Shown here piece after piece: positions 8,719 through 17,883 of a stretch of DNA of 64,000 nt. Positions within the stretch are counted from its first letter, which is position 1; each line of letters opens with the position of its first letter. The stretch comes from Rhodobacter calidifons (lineage in GTDB: Bacteria; Pseudomonadota; Alphaproteobacteria; Rhodobacterales; Rhodobacteraceae). A program made the translations under genes and the position numbers. The stretch lies in contig NZ_JAANHS010000001.1 of assembly GCF_011174775.1 (NCBI RefSeq), positions 419,912-483,911 of the forward strand, written 5' to 3'. A model generated the notes under the pieces. The model was not told the origin of the DNA. It made no database searches and worked only from the letters and a program-made list of their open reading frames with translations.

Positions 8719-10176
8719 CTAGCGATGATCGGTCTTCAGCTTGCGCTCCAGATACATCGAGTATCGGGACATGCCGAAGCAGATGAGGAAGAAGATGGTG
8801 CCGACGAAGATGTAGGGCTCCCAGTAGATGCCCTTCCAGTTGATGTCGGCGCGGACGATCTGGGTGACGCCCTTCAAGGGGTCCATAAGGCCTACGAAGG
8901 CGACCAGCGTGGTGTCCTTGAACAGGCCGATGAAGGTCGAGACGATCGAGGGGATGGAGATCTTCAGCGCCTGCGGCAGGATGACCAGCCGCTGCGCCTG
9001 CCAATAGTCAAGGCCCAGCGCATCGGCGGCTTCATACTGGCCGCGCGGCAGGGCGGCGAGGCCACCCCGGATCACCTCGGCCAGATAGGCGGCGGCGAAG
9101 AAGGTCACCAGGATGATGACGCGCAGGATGATGTCGAAATTCGTCCCCGGCGGCAGGAAATACTGCAACAGAAGCGAGGCGGTGAAGAGCAGGGTGATCA
9201 GCGGCACGCCGCGGATGAATTCGATGAAGCCCACCGACAGGGTCTTGACGATCAGCATGTCCGACTGCCGGCCCAAGGCCAGGAGGATGCCGATGGGCAG
9301 CGAGAAGGCGATGCCCGTCACCCCGATCACGATGGCCAGAAGGAAGCCGCCGAAGAGGTCGGAGCGGACCGACTGAATCCCGAACGGAAGGGCCGCCTGA
9401 AGCGCATCGACGACAGGCTTGTCGAGATAGAGCCACCACAGCACCGCCGCCACGACCCCTGCTCCGGCTGCGGGCACCAGGCCTATGAACGGCGTGCCGA
9501 CGCGGAACACGGCATAAAGCACACCGAACCCCGCCATCGCCACGATCGGCGACCAGACCGACCCGCCCCACAGAAGCCAGAAGCACAACGCCGGGAAGGC
9601 CAGGGTGAACCACAGAAGCTTCCCCGGAGCCAGCTGGGCGCCCACCAGCAGCCCCGCCACCAGCAGCAGGGACAGCAGAAAGGCCGTGCCGGGGGCCCCG
9701 GCGAGGTAGAGCGTCACCAGAAGATAGGCCAGCACGGCCAGAAGGATCAGCGACTGGTTGCGCTTCTGCCCGGCGAACAGCACCGGCGCCAGCGCGGCGA
9801 ACAGAAGCCCGAAGGCCAGCACCGGGCGCCACCATTCCGACGCCGGATAGAAGCCGAAGATGAACTGGTGCCAGCGTTCGCGGATCATCGCCCAGCAGGC
9901 GCCGCTGGCGCCTTCGCCGGCAGTGGCGGCCACGATCTCGCGGCACTGGCTCAGCGACGAGGCGTTCCAGACCGAATTCAGCCACCAGGGCAGCGAGGCC
10001 GAGACCAGCCACCAGACGATCAGCACGCCCAGAAGGGTCAGGGCGATGTTCAGCGGGGTCGAGAACAGGTTCTCGCGCATCCATTTGACCGCACCCCTTT
10101 CGGCAATCGGGGGATCCACGGGCGGCAGCATGGTGTCGCGGACGAAGAGGACGGTTTGTGCGTGGGTCTCGCTCAT
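8719..10176 (-). CDS. aapM: Amino-acid ABC transporter permease AapM/BztC
   Basis: A 485-residue inner-membrane permease, longer than simple HisM-type permeases because of an N-terminal extension with several extra hydrophobic segments. The extension includes an extracytoplasmic stretch with two cysteines (around SQCREIV and SGACWAM). The C-terminal half (from about residue 260) carries the permease fold with the EAA-like loop around [20 protein letters not shown], which docks on AapP. It forms a heterodimer with AapQ. Its start lies only 1 base after the aapQ stop, so translation is probably coupled. Confidence 0.95.
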   Translation of the reverse strand: MSETHAQTVLFVRDTMLPPVDPPIAERGAVKWMRENLFSTPLNIALTLLGVLIVWWLVSASLPWWLNSVWNASSLSQCREIVAATAGEGASGACWAMIRERWHQFIFGFYPASEWWRPVLAFGLLFAALAPVLFAGQKRNQSLILLAVLAYLLVTLYLAGAPGTAFLLSLLLVAGLLVGAQLAPGKLLWFTLAFPALCFWLLWGGSVWSPIVAMAGFGVLYAVFRVGTPFIGLVPAAGAGVVAAVLWWLYLDKPVVDALQAALPFGIQSVRSDLFGGFLLAIVIGVTGIAFSLPIGILLALGRQSDMLIVKTLSVGFIEFIRGVPLITLLFTASLLLQYFLPPGTNFDIILRVIILVTFFAAAYLAEVIRGGLAALPRGQYEAADALGLDYWQAQRLVILPQALKISIPSIVSTFIGLFKDTTLVAFVGLMDPLKGVTQIVRADINWKGIYWEPYIFVGTIFFLICFGMSRYSMYLERKLKTDHR

Positions 10177-10177
10177 C

Positions 10178-11455
10178 CTAGCGCGCCTTCAACTGGACCG
10201 AGGAATTGTAAAGGTTCATCAGCGCCGAGATGATCAGGCTGATCGAAAGGTAGATCAGCATCATCAGAAGCATGCATTCCAGCTCGCGCCCGGTCTGGTT
10301 CAGCGTGATCCCGCCCAGCGTGCCGCGCAGGTCAAGGTAGCTGACCGCGATCCCCAGCGAGGTGTTCTTGGTCAGGTTCAGATACTGGCTGATCAGGGGC
10401 GGGATGATGACCCGCAGCGCCTGGGGCAGGATGATCAGGCTCATCGTCCGGTTCGGCCGCAGACCCAGCGCATAGGCGGCCTCGGTCTGGCCGCGGCTGA
10501 TGGCCAGGATGCCCGAGCGCACGATCTCGGCGATGAAGGCGGCGGTGTAAAGCGCAAGCGCGATGGTCAGCGCGGTGAAGCTGTGCGCGACCAGGATGCC
10601 GCCGGCGAAGTTGAAGCCCTTCAGCTCGGGGATCTCCAGATGCAGGCCAAGCGCGAACTTCAGCGCCAGCACCGGCCCGAACAGGATCAGCAGCGATTTC
10701 CACCAGGTGACGGGGCGGTCGCCCGTCGCCTCTTGCACGGCCTTGGCATGGGCCAGAAGCCGGCGGTTGGCCCAGACCGAGGCGACGATGACCAGGATGA
10801 AGGCCAGAAGGTTCAGGCTGACCGGCAGGAACCCGATCTGGACCGAGCCGAGACTGCGCTCGAACAGGGGCGCCGGGATGTTGGTGCCGCGGTTGGTGAC
10901 GGCCACCGTGCCGAAGAGGATCATCGAGGCGGCCGGTTCCTCGCCCGCCGCGATCATCTCGTCGGTGACGCGGAAATCGCGGGGCTGGGGCGTGGTCTCG
11001 GAGAGGATCACATAGCTCAGCAGGATCCACAGCAAGAGGGGTACGTTGCGAAAGACCTCGACGTAGATCGTCATCAGCCGGCCGATCAGCCAGTTGTTCG
11101 ACAGGCGCAGCACGCCGATGATGCCGCCCAGCACGGTCGCGAAAAGGCAGCCGCAGAAGGCGACGACCAGCGTGTTGACCAGCCCGACCAGCAGGGCCCG
11201 GAAATGATTGTCGTCGTTCGTGTAGGGGATCAGCGCCTGGCCGATGTCGTAGCCCGCGCGCTGCCAGAGAAAGGCGAAGTTGAATTCCTTGCCCCGCGCC
11301 GCAAGGTTCTGTGCCGTGTTGTTCAGAAGCCAGGCCACCGCCATGGCGAACAGCACCAGCACCACGATCTGGATCGTGTAGGACCGGTAGCGCGTGTCGT
11401 AGATGAGCATCGAGAGCCGAAAGCCATCTTTCGGCGCGTCCGAGGCAAAAGCCAT
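10178..11455 (-). CDS. aapQ: Amino-acid ABC transporter permease AapQ/BztB
   Basis: A 425-residue permease with an N-terminal hydrophobic helix (about residues 29-48), an extended middle region and a C-terminal permease domain. The ATPase-docking loop is around EAAYALGLRPNRTMSLIILP. With AapM it forms the translocation channel of the Aap/Bzt system. It follows aapJ after a 132-base gap that contains a very strong hairpin. This probably lets the binding-protein mRNA accumulate above the permease mRNA. Confidence 0.95.
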   Translation of the reverse strand: MAFASDAPKDGFRLSMLIYDTRYRSYTIQIVVLVLFAMAVAWLLNNTAQNLAARGKEFNFAFLWQRAGYDIGQALIPYTNDDNHFRALLVGLVNTLVVAFCGCLFATVLGGIIGVLRLSNNWLIGRLMTIYVEVFRNVPLLLWILLSYVILSETTPQPRDFRVTDEMIAAGEEPAASMILFGTVAVTNRGTNIPAPLFERSLGSVQIGFLPVSLNLLAFILVIVASVWANRRLLAHAKAVQEATGDRPVTWWKSLLILFGPVLALKFALGLHLEIPELKGFNFAGGILVAHSFTALTIALALYTAAFIAEIVRSGILAISRGQTEAAYALGLRPNRTMSLIILPQALRVIIPPLISQYLNLTKNTSLGIAVSYLDLRGTLGGITLNQTGRELECMLLMMLIYLSISLIISALMNLYNSSVQLKAR

Positions 11456-11550
11456 CGTTTCCCCCTGTTTCCCGGAAAGTCGGCCCCGGGTTTTCCCGGT
11501 GGCTGCAGGGTCGGTGCCCCTGGTCAGTCAGTCTGTCGCTGCAAGAACGG

Positions 11551-11579
11551 CATGGGGGCGCGCGGGACGCGCCCCCATG
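11551..11579. promoter_or_regulatory. Strong intercistronic hairpin between aapJ and aapQ
   Basis: A perfect 12-bp stem CATGGGGGCGCG (11551-11562) and CGCGCCCCCATG (11568-11579) closes a 5-base loop. There is no U-tract, so it looks less like a full terminator. It fits a hairpin that protects the upstream binding-protein mRNA from 3' exonucleases or partly attenuates transcription, as known for other binding-protein operons. Confidence 0.7.
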
Positions 11580-11587
11580 TTCCGGGA

Positions 11588-12604
11588 TCAACGGAAGGGC
11601 GGAGCGTATTGCAGGCCGCCCTGGGTCCACAGCGCGTTCAGGCCGCGGGCCAGGTTGATCGTGGTGCCTTCGCCGATGTTGCGGGCGAAGATCTCGCCGT
11701 AGTTGCCTACCGCCAAGATGGCATTCTTGAAGGCATCGTTGCTCACGCCCATCTTGGCGCCCATGTCGCCCGAGACGCCCAGCAGACGCTTGACTTCCTC
11801 GTCGGCCGTGGATGCGGCGACCTCGTTCACATTGGCCGAGGTGATGCCCCTTTCCTCGGCGATCAGCAGCGCATAGTAGGTCCAGCGCACCACGTCGCCC
11901 CACTGGTTATCGCCATGACGCACCACCGGGCCCAGCGGCTCTTTCGAGATGATCTCGGGCAGGATGATGTGATTGTCGGCATCCGGCATGGTCGCACGGC
12001 TGGCGGCCAGACCCGAAGCGTCGGTGGTGTAGGCGTCGCAGGCACCGGCCAGATACTGGCGCTGCGCTTCCGAGTCATCGGCCACCGTGACGGGCTGGTA
12101 GCTGATGTTGTTCTGCTTGAAGAAGTCGGCGAGGTTCAGCTCGGTCGTGGTGCCGGTCTGGATGCAGACGGTCGCGCCGTCCAGTTCCTTGGCCGAGGAC
12201 ACGCCGAGATCCTTCTTCACCATGAAGCCCTGGCCGTCGTAGTAGTTCACTGCGACGAAATCGAGCGCGAGTTCGGTATCGCGCGAGAAGGTCCAGGTCG
12301 AGTTGCGGACCAGAAGGTCAACCTCGCCCGACTGGAGCGCGGTAAAGCGGGTCTCGCCGGTGGTCGGCAGGAACTTCACCTTGGTCGCGTCACCCAGGAC
12401 GACGGCCGCGACAGCCCGGCAGAGATCGACATCGAAGCCGGCCCAGTTGCCGCTGGCATCCGGAGCGCCAAAGCCGGTCAGGCCGGTGTTGGACCCGCAG
12501 ATCAGCTCGCCCCGCGCCTTGACATCGTCGAGGGTCCCGGCCAGCGCCATGCCCGAGACGAGCGCGGTGACCGCGAATGCGCCGAAGAATACGGATTTTT
12601 TCAT
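11588..12604 (-). CDS. aapJ: Periplasmic amino-acid binding protein AapJ/BztA
   Basis: A 338-residue solute-binding protein starting at ATG 12604, preceded by a strong ribosome site (AGGAAGAGG). A Sec signal peptide is clear: MKK, a hydrophobic core, then SGMALA with cleavage predicted before GTLDDVK. The mature part has the type II binding-protein fold, with GELICGSNTGLTGFGAPD and GFDVDLCRAVAA near the N-terminus. It delivers acidic amino acids or their amides to AapQM in the periplasm. It is the first gene of aapJQMP and should be the most strongly expressed. Confidence 0.95.
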   Translation of the reverse strand: MKKSVFFGAFAVTALVSGMALAGTLDDVKARGELICGSNTGLTGFGAPDASGNWAGFDVDLCRAVAAVVLGDATKVKFLPTTGETRFTALQSGEVDLLVRNSTWTFSRDTELALDFVAVNYYDGQGFMVKKDLGVSSAKELDGATVCIQTGTTTELNLADFFKQNNISYQPVTVADDSEAQRQYLAGACDAYTTDASGLAASRATMPDADNHIILPEIISKEPLGPVVRHGDNQWGDVVRWTYYALLIAEERGITSANVNEVAASTADEEVKRLLGVSGDMGAKMGVSNDAFKNAILAVGNYGEIFARNIGEGTTINLARGLNALWTQGGLQYAPPFR

Positions 12605-12624
12605 TCTTACCTCTTCCTGAGTAA

Positions 12625-12643
12625 GTGATCCTTCGCGGATCAC
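12625..12643. promoter_or_regulatory. Hairpin in the aapJ mRNA leader
   Basis: A 7-bp stem GTGATCC/GGATCAC with a 5-base loop lies about 20 bases before the aapJ ATG and just upstream of its ribosome site. It could stabilise the 5' end. The 12644-12839 stretch upstream contains no gene, and no convincing promoter was recognised in it. Confidence 0.45.
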
Positions 12644-12839
12644 GTTTTTTGCAGCGCGATCCTGTCGCGCAGTTGCCGGTGCAGGCGCAGACTTGCCCCC
12701 ACTGCCCCGCAGTTTCGGCGAAAGCGCTTTTGCTGGTCAAGCGGCCTCTGGCGGAATCGGGAAAAATGCCTGTTTTCCTCGGGCTGGAGCAGTCGTTCGG
12801 CCTTGTTATCCTGCACTGCACAGGATCCGGGCAATCTTG

Positions 12840-13547
12840 TTACCCACACAATGCATAGAATCGGTCGGCATCCAGAAATGCCGCCCGCTTGCGCTGTGCG
12901 ACTTCGGCCGCCTCTTCGTCCTCGCCCCAGAGCGAAATCTGCCAGTCCTCGTCGATGCGCGACAGCCGCCAGGCGGTGTCGGCCGCGATGCGGCCGCGGG
13001 TCAGGGCAAGGGCAAGAATCAGCGAGCCCGACAGGGACACGAGGTCATGGAAGGCGGCAAGACGGAAGGGCGACAGGTCGCTGACCAGGCCATGCAGGAT
13101 GCGCAGGCTGTCCGGCGATTGCGCCACATGCACCACGCCGGCGGTGGTGCGAAGCGGCGCATGCAGGTGCTGCGCGGCCCAGTCCAACAGCGGATCCCAG
13201 GCCTCGGCCTGCCGCGCGACCAGCGGCGCGGGGCCCTCGGCCCGATAGCACAGAAGGTCGCTGCCGCCATAGTCCGACACGATGCGGGCGATCGTCGCGT
13301 GTTCCGCCGTCACCGTGTCGATGGCCGAATTCGCCATGCGGGTGAAGGGCATGGTGACGGGATCGATCCTTTCGCCCTGCGCCTGCCACTCGGCCGCCAC
13401 CGCATCGGCCAGCGCGGCGGTCGGCAGCACCAGGGGGGCCTTGCGGGGCGTGCGCAGGGGGCGGCTGTCCAGATGCACCGTGAAGCCGCCTTCGGCCGGA
13501 ACGGCCTGCGCGGTGCTCCAGAACCGGCGCGGGGTCCAGTCGTTCAC
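12840..13547 (-). CDS. ATP12 family chaperone for F1-ATPase assembly
   Basis: A 235-residue protein matching the ATP12 family: near the N-terminus RRFW, VHLDSRPLRTP and then AEWQAQGERIDPVTMPFTRMAN; later GSDLLCYRAEGP with QAEAWDPLLDWA. ATP12 binds the F1 alpha subunit and helps its assembly into ATP synthase; alphaproteobacteria carry the ancestor of the mitochondrial protein. Its ATG overlaps the rluC stop by four bases (ATGA), indicating coupled translation. Length and conserved residues look intact. Confidence 0.92.
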   Translation of the reverse strand: MNDWTPRRFWSTAQAVPAEGGFTVHLDSRPLRTPRKAPLVLPTAALADAVAAEWQAQGERIDPVTMPFTRMANSAIDTVTAEHATIARIVSDYGGSDLLCYRAEGPAPLVARQAEAWDPLLDWAAQHLHAPLRTTAGVVHVAQSPDSLRILHGLVSDLSPFRLAAFHDLVSLSGSLILALALTRGRIAADTAWRLSRIDEDWQISLWGEDEEAAEVAQRKRAAFLDADRFYALCG

Positions 13548-14587
13548 CGGATCACCTCGAACGGATCGGCGGGGACGTCATCCTCTTTCCAGTCCAGCAG
13601 TTTCCAGGTGCGCGCCATGTGGTCGGGCAAGGGTGCGGAGAAGGTCATCAGCTTCTTCGTGATCGGGTGTTCGATGGACAGGCTGCGCGCATGCAGGTGC
13701 AGCTTCTTCGACAGATCGCCCCCCGTGCCCGCGCCCCAGCCGTCGCCCAGGTTCTCGGCCTGACTGCCGCCATACTTGCCGTCGCCCAGGATCGGATGCC
13801 CGATCTCGGCCATATGGGCGCGCAACTGATGGGTGCGGCCCGTCACCGGCTCCAGCGCCATCCAGGACAGCCGGTTGCCCAGGAACCAGAGCGTGAAGAA
13901 ATCGGTATGCGCCCGCTTGGCCTCCGGGTGGTCGGCGATCCTGGCGGGATGGACGCAAAGCATCTTCTCGCCCTCGCCCCCCCTGCCCCGGCCCGGTGCC
14001 TTTTCCAGCGCGAACTTGATCGAGCCCTGCCGGGGATGCGGCACGCCGGCCACCACCGCCCAGTAGATCTTGCGCGCATTGCGATGGCGCAACGCCTCGG
14101 ACAGGGCGCGGGCCACGCGGTCGGTGCGGGCCAGCAGAAGGACGCCCGAGGTGTCCTTGTCCAGCCGGTGTACCAGTTTGGGCTTGTCCTTGTAGCCGAA
14201 CTTCAGCGCCTCGGCCAATGCGTCCACATGCCGATCGCCCTGACCGCTGCCCCCCTGGGAGGGCAGTCCGGCCGGCTTGTTCAGGACGATCAGGTGCTCG
14301 TCCCTGTAAAGCACCGCCCCCTGGATCATCTTCGCATCCGCTGCGCTGATCCCGGCAGGGCGGGGGTCCGGTGGCGGACCCTCGGCCGGAAGGGGCGGCA
14401 CGCGGACAACCTGGCCCGGGGCCACGCGGTCCGAGGCCTTGACCCGCCCCTTGTCCACCCGCAGCTGCCCGGTCCGGCACAGCTTCTCCACCGCCCCCTG
14501 CGTCAGGTGCGGGAACCGGCGCCGGAGCCATTTGTCCAGGCGCTGCGCGCCCTCGTCCTCGGTGACGGTCAGAAGCTGCACGCTCAT
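13544..14587 (-). CDS. rluC: RluA-family 23S rRNA pseudouridine synthase (RluC-like)
   Basis: A 347-residue enzyme with an N-terminal S4 RNA-binding domain (about residues 12-62, RLDKWLRRRFPHLT) and a pseudouridine synthase domain. The catalytic aspartate is D143 in HRLDKDTSG. VLNKPAGLPSQGG and RTHQLRAHM are further family motifs. The S4 domain points to RluC/RluD-type rRNA targets; RluC is the better fit but not certain. The ATG at 14587 overlaps the crcB stop (ATGA), so crcB-rluC-atp12 are tightly coupled. An in-frame upstream extension is rejected because it runs into crcB. Confidence 0.93.
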   Translation of the reverse strand: MSVQLLTVTEDEGAQRLDKWLRRRFPHLTQGAVEKLCRTGQLRVDKGRVKASDRVAPGQVVRVPPLPAEGPPPDPRPAGISAADAKMIQGAVLYRDEHLIVLNKPAGLPSQGGSGQGDRHVDALAEALKFGYKDKPKLVHRLDKDTSGVLLLARTDRVARALSEALRHRNARKIYWAVVAGVPHPRQGSIKFALEKAPGRGRGGEGEKMLCVHPARIADHPEAKRAHTDFFTLWFLGNRLSWMALEPVTGRTHQLRAHMAEIGHPILGDGKYGGSQAENLGDGWGAGTGGDLSKKLHLHARSLSIEHPITKKLMTFSAPLPDHMARTWKLLDWKEDDVPADPFEVIR

Positions 14588-14958
14588 GCCAGCGCCCTCG
14601 CCACGGCCAGCCCGGCCACGATGGCCGCCAGCGACAGGATGACCGAAACCCCGACATAGGTGACGGCCAGCCCGTGCTGGCCGCGCTCCCACAGCGTCAG
14701 CGTGTCCAGCGAGAAGGCGGAAAAGGTGGTGAAGCCGCCCAGGACGCCGGTCATCAGGAAGGGCGAATAGCCGGTGCCGCCCTTGCGCGACAGGACGACG
14801 ACCAGGACCCCCATCAGAAACGACCCCGTGACGTTCACGATCACCGTGGCATAGGGAAAGCCCGGCCCGATCCAGCGCATCGTGCCGACATTGGTCAGAT
14901 AGCGCAGGCTTGCGCCGATCGCGCCCCCGAGGGCGACCTGGATCAGGGTCTGGAACAT
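14584..14958 (-). CDS. crcB: Fluoride ion channel CrcB/Fluc
   Basis: A 124-residue membrane protein with four hydrophobic helices. It has the family motifs VNVTGSFLMG (N42) and GGFTTFSAFS (residues 74-83), which line the dual-topology dimeric fluoride channel. It exports fluoride and protects against its toxicity. The ATG at 14958 is chosen because the conserved N-terminal helix starts there and the upstream in-frame part is not conserved-looking. No fluoride riboswitch was recognised upstream. It sits between rarA and rluC. Confidence 0.95.
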   Translation of the reverse strand: MFQTLIQVALGGAIGASLRYLTNVGTMRWIGPGFPYATVIVNVTGSFLMGVLVVVLSRKGGTGYSPFLMTGVLGGFTTFSAFSLDTLTLWERGQHGLAVTYVGVSVILSLAAIVAGLAVARALA

Positions 14959-15001
14959 GGCCCCCCTTTGCGGCGGTGCGGGCGGATTGTCAATCTGGCA
15001 G

Positions 15002-15067
15002 CGGAATTCTGGCGAATTCCGGTGCGGAGCCTGCAAGGCTCCGGTCCGATTTCCGTCCGGAAATCGG
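15002..15067. repeat. Cluster of three tandem hairpins between rarA and crcB
   Basis: Three perfect hairpins follow each other: CGGAATTC/GAATTCCG with loop TGGC (15002-15021), CGGAGCCT/AGGCTCCG with loop GCA (15025-15043), and CCGATTTCC/GGAAATCGG with loop GTCC (15046-15067). Units one and three match the two hairpins at 2925-2972. It lies directly after the rarA stop and probably limits read-through into crcB. Confidence 0.8.
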
Positions 15068-15069
15068 CG

Positions 15070-16380
15070 CTACCCGTCCTGCCGTTTCGCCCGCAGCCTG
15101 GCGAAATAGTCCAGCCGCTTCTTCAACTCGCGCTCGAAGCCGCGCTCGGGGGGCAGATACCAGACCGGACGCTTCATGCCCTCGGGGAAGTAGTTCTGCC
15201 CGGAAAACCCGTCCTCGGCATCGTGGTCGTAGGCATAGCCCGCGCCATAGCCCTGCTCCTTCATCATCCGTGTCGGCGCGTTCAGGATGTGCTTCGGCGG
15301 CATCAGGCTCCCGGTCTCGCGCGCCGCCGCCCGTGCAGCCTTGTAAGCCGTGTAGACCGCGTTCGACTTGGGCGCGAGCGCGAGATAGACCACCGCCTGC
15401 GCCAGCGCGAGTTCGCCCTCGGGGCTGCCCAGCCGCTCATAGGTCTGCCAGCCGTCCAGGCAGACCGCCTCGGCCTGCGGGTCGGCAAGGCCGATGTCCT
15501 CGACCGCCATCCGGGTGATCCGCCGGGCCAGGAACCGGGGATCCTCGCCACCTTCCAGCATCCGCGCAAACCAGTAGAGCGCCGCGTCCGGGTCCGACCC
15601 CCGAACCGATTTGTGCAAGGCCGAGATAAGGTTGTAATGCCCGTCCCCCGACTTGTCATAGTTCGCCGCCCGCCGCATCAGCCGCTGGGCCAGCTGGTCC
15701 GTCGCAAGGGCCGCATCAACCTTCCAGGCCGCCACCTGTTCCACCAGGTTGAGCAGGGCCCGCCCGTCCCCATCGGCCATCTCCAGCAGCGCCTCGCGCG
15801 CCTCTGCCGTCAGGGGCAGCGCGCGGCCCAGCTCCTGCTCGGCCCGCTGCGCCAGCCGTTCCAGATCGGCCAGCGAGAGCCGCTCCAGCACGATCACCTG
15901 CGCGCGCGACAGAAGGGCGGCGTTCAGCTCGAAGGACGGATTCTCGGTCGTGGCGCCGACCAGCAGGATCGTCCCGTCCTCCATGTGCGGCAGGAATCCG
16001 TCCTGCTGCGCCTTGTTGAAACGGTGGATCTCGTCCACGAACAGAAGCGTGCCCTTCCCGTTCTGCCGCCGCAGCCTTGCCGCCTCGAACACCTTCCGCA
16101 ATTCGGGCACGCCGGTGAAGATTGCGCTGATCTGGACGAAATGCAGGTCGGTCGCATCCGCCAGAAGACGGGCGATCGTGGTCTTGCCCACGCCAGGCGG
16201 GCCCCAGAGGACCAGCGAGGACAAGGAGCCCGACGCCAGCATCGCCCCAAGCGGACCCTCGCGCGACAGGACCTTCTCCTGCCCGATAACCTCGGCCAGA
16301 GCCTTCGGCCGCAAGCGGTCGGCCAATGGCCGGGGGCCACTGTCAGGACGGGCAGAGGGCATGTCGAACAGATCGGCCAT
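15070..16380 (-). CDS. rarA: Replication-associated recombination protein A (RarA/MgsA)
   Basis: A 436-residue AAA+ ATPase that acts at stalled replication forks. Walker A GPPGVGKT is at residues 60-67 and the Walker B/DEIH box at 117-120 (LLFVDEIHRFN). Sensor 1 is in GATTENPSFELN, and the C-terminal MgsA domain shows AALYWFARML and ARRITRMAVEDIGLADP. Length is typical. It follows the DegP-like protease gene by 30 bases on the same strand and may share its transcript. Confidence 0.95.
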   Translation of the reverse strand: MADLFDMPSARPDSGPRPLADRLRPKALAEVIGQEKVLSREGPLGAMLASGSLSSLVLWGPPGVGKTTIARLLADATDLHFVQISAIFTGVPELRKVFEAARLRRQNGKGTLLFVDEIHRFNKAQQDGFLPHMEDGTILLVGATTENPSFELNAALLSRAQVIVLERLSLADLERLAQRAEQELGRALPLTAEAREALLEMADGDGRALLNLVEQVAAWKVDAALATDQLAQRLMRRAANYDKSGDGHYNLISALHKSVRGSDPDAALYWFARMLEGGEDPRFLARRITRMAVEDIGLADPQAEAVCLDGWQTYERLGSPEGELALAQAVVYLALAPKSNAVYTAYKAARAAARETGSLMPPKHILNAPTRMMKEQGYGAGYAYDHDAEDGFSGQNYFPEGMKRPVWYLPPERGFERELKKRLDYFARLRAKRQDG

Positions 16381-16410
16381 GCGGCCAGCTTAGCCGGGCG
16401 CGCCGCCGGA

Positions 16411-17790
16411 CTAAAGCCGGAAGCGCAGGCGCAGCGGCTGGCCCTGACGAAGCAGATCGACCTGCCAGCGGCGCGCAGGTTGACGGGCCACGGCCACCGC
16501 CTCGGCCGGCGTGGCGACCTGAACGCCGTTGATCGCCACCAGAACATCGCCCGCCTTCAGGCCGATGTCATAGGCCAGCCCCCCGGTCTCCATGACCGCC
16601 ACGCCACTTGCCCCGAGTGGCAGGCGCAGCTCGCTGATCACGGCCGGATTGATCCGCGCCAGGGTGGCGCCGCGCAGGATCGTGTCGTCGCGGACCGTGA
16701 CCGTCTCGCGGTCGGGCAAGTCAGGCGCGGGGCCCAGCAGGACCTCGGCCGTCTTCTCGCCCTGGTCGTGCCGGAAGGTCACGGTGGATGGCCCTGCGCC
16801 CAGGACCGACAGCCGGTAGAGGAACTCTTGCGGCGTGTTGATCGCCGCGCCGCCGAGGGCAAGCACCACGTCGCCCTCGGCCAGGCCGGCCTGGGCAAAG
16901 GGGCTTTGCGGGTGCAGCGCGGTCACCATGACGCCAAGGGGGCGCGGCATGCCAAGGGCATCGGCGGTCGATTGGTCCACCTCCTGCGCCGCCAGACCAG
17001 CCCAGGGCCGCACAAAGCGGCTTTCGCCGGCCTTCGCCTGCGCCACGACGGCCGCCACCAGATTCGAGGGCACGGCAAAGCCGATCCCGTTCGACCCGCC
17101 GTCTCTGGTCAGGATGGCCGTGTTGATCCCCACCAGCCTTCCGGCCATGTCCACCAGCGCCCCGCCGGAATTGCCCGGGTTGATCGGCGCGTCGGTCTGC
17201 ACGAAATAGCCCGTGCCATCCCCCACCTGCAAGGCCGAGCGCTTCAGACCGGACACGATCCCCGAACTGACGGTCTGGCCGACGCCGAACGGGTTGCCGA
17301 TCGCCAGCACAAGGTCGCCGACCTGCAAGGCGTCGCTGTCGCCCAGGTCCAGTGAGGGCAGCGGCAAGTCCGCGCCGATCTTCAGGACCACGAGGTCGCT
17401 TTGCGGATCGACCAGCAGCACCCGGGCCGCATATTCGCGCCGGTCGGCCAGGACGACCCTGATGTCGGTCGCTTCGCTGACGACGTGGTAGTTCGACACG
17501 ACCAGCCCGTCCTCCGACACGATCACCCCGGACCCCAGCGCGTTCTGCATCCGCGGCGGGCCGGACATGTCCCGGAAGAACTGGTCGAAGAACGGATCGC
17601 CGGCAAAGGGATTGATCCGGTCCCGCACCATCTGGCTTGCATAGATGTTCACCACCGCTGGCGCCGTCGCGCGCACGACAGGCGCGAAGGACAACGCGAT
17701 CTCGGTCGCGCTGTCCGGAATGACGGTTTCGGCCCGCAGCAGCTGCACGGGCATCAGGGCCAGGCCAAGCACAAGCAGCAAGGGACGCAT
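16411..17790 (-). CDS. Periplasmic DegP/DegQ-type serine protease with two PDZ domains
   Basis: A 459-residue HtrA-family protease with an N-terminal signal peptide (hydrophobic core, cleavage near LLRA-ET). The catalytic triad is H102 (NYHVV), D132 (SDLVVLK) and S208 (GNSGGAL). Two PDZ domains follow, about residues 255-345 and 370-455; the second contains GLKAGDVLVAINGV. Such enzymes degrade or refold misfolded envelope proteins. The short loop after the signal region resembles DegQ/DegS more than DegP. It lies upstream of rarA on the same strand; the luxI gene is separated from it by a hairpin. Confidence 0.93.
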   Translation of the reverse strand: MRPLLLVLGLALMPVQLLRAETVIPDSATEIALSFAPVVRATAPAVVNIYASQMVRDRINPFAGDPFFDQFFRDMSGPPRMQNALGSGVIVSEDGLVVSNYHVVSEATDIRVVLADRREYAARVLLVDPQSDLVVLKIGADLPLPSLDLGDSDALQVGDLVLAIGNPFGVGQTVSSGIVSGLKRSALQVGDGTGYFVQTDAPINPGNSGGALVDMAGRLVGINTAILTRDGGSNGIGFAVPSNLVAAVVAQAKAGESRFVRPWAGLAAQEVDQSTADALGMPRPLGVMVTALHPQSPFAQAGLAEGDVVLALGGAAINTPQEFLYRLSVLGAGPSTVTFRHDQGEKTAEVLLGPAPDLPDRETVTVRDDTILRGATLARINPAVISELRLPLGASGVAVMETGGLAYDIGLKAGDVLVAINGVQVATPAEAVAVARQPARRWQVDLLRQGQPLRLRFRL

Positions 17791-17837
17791 CAGGGACCTC
17801 CGGCAAGGGTGCCGTCCCTATCTGGGGTCATTGCAGA

Positions 17838-17874
17838 GGCAAGGCAACCCGGATCGCCCCGAGTTCGCCTTGCC
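17838..17874 (-). terminator. Possible terminator after the first-listed luxI
   Basis: GGCAAGGC (17838-17845) pairs with GCCTTGCC (17867-17874). The enclosed loop itself has CCGG/CCCCG complementarity. It lies just downstream of the luxI stop on the reverse strand, before the protease gene. A U-tract is missing, so the call is weak. Confidence 0.35.
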
Positions 17875-17883
17875 GGCGACGGC

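Noticed and set aside
12693..12839. TTGACC box as an aapJ promoter
   Set aside because: A TTGACC lies upstream of aapJ, but the position 17 bases downstream reads CGAAAC, a poor -10 match.
14959..15069. Possible fluoride riboswitch upstream of crcB
   Set aside because: The gap is filled by three simple hairpins and lacks the conserved riboswitch core.
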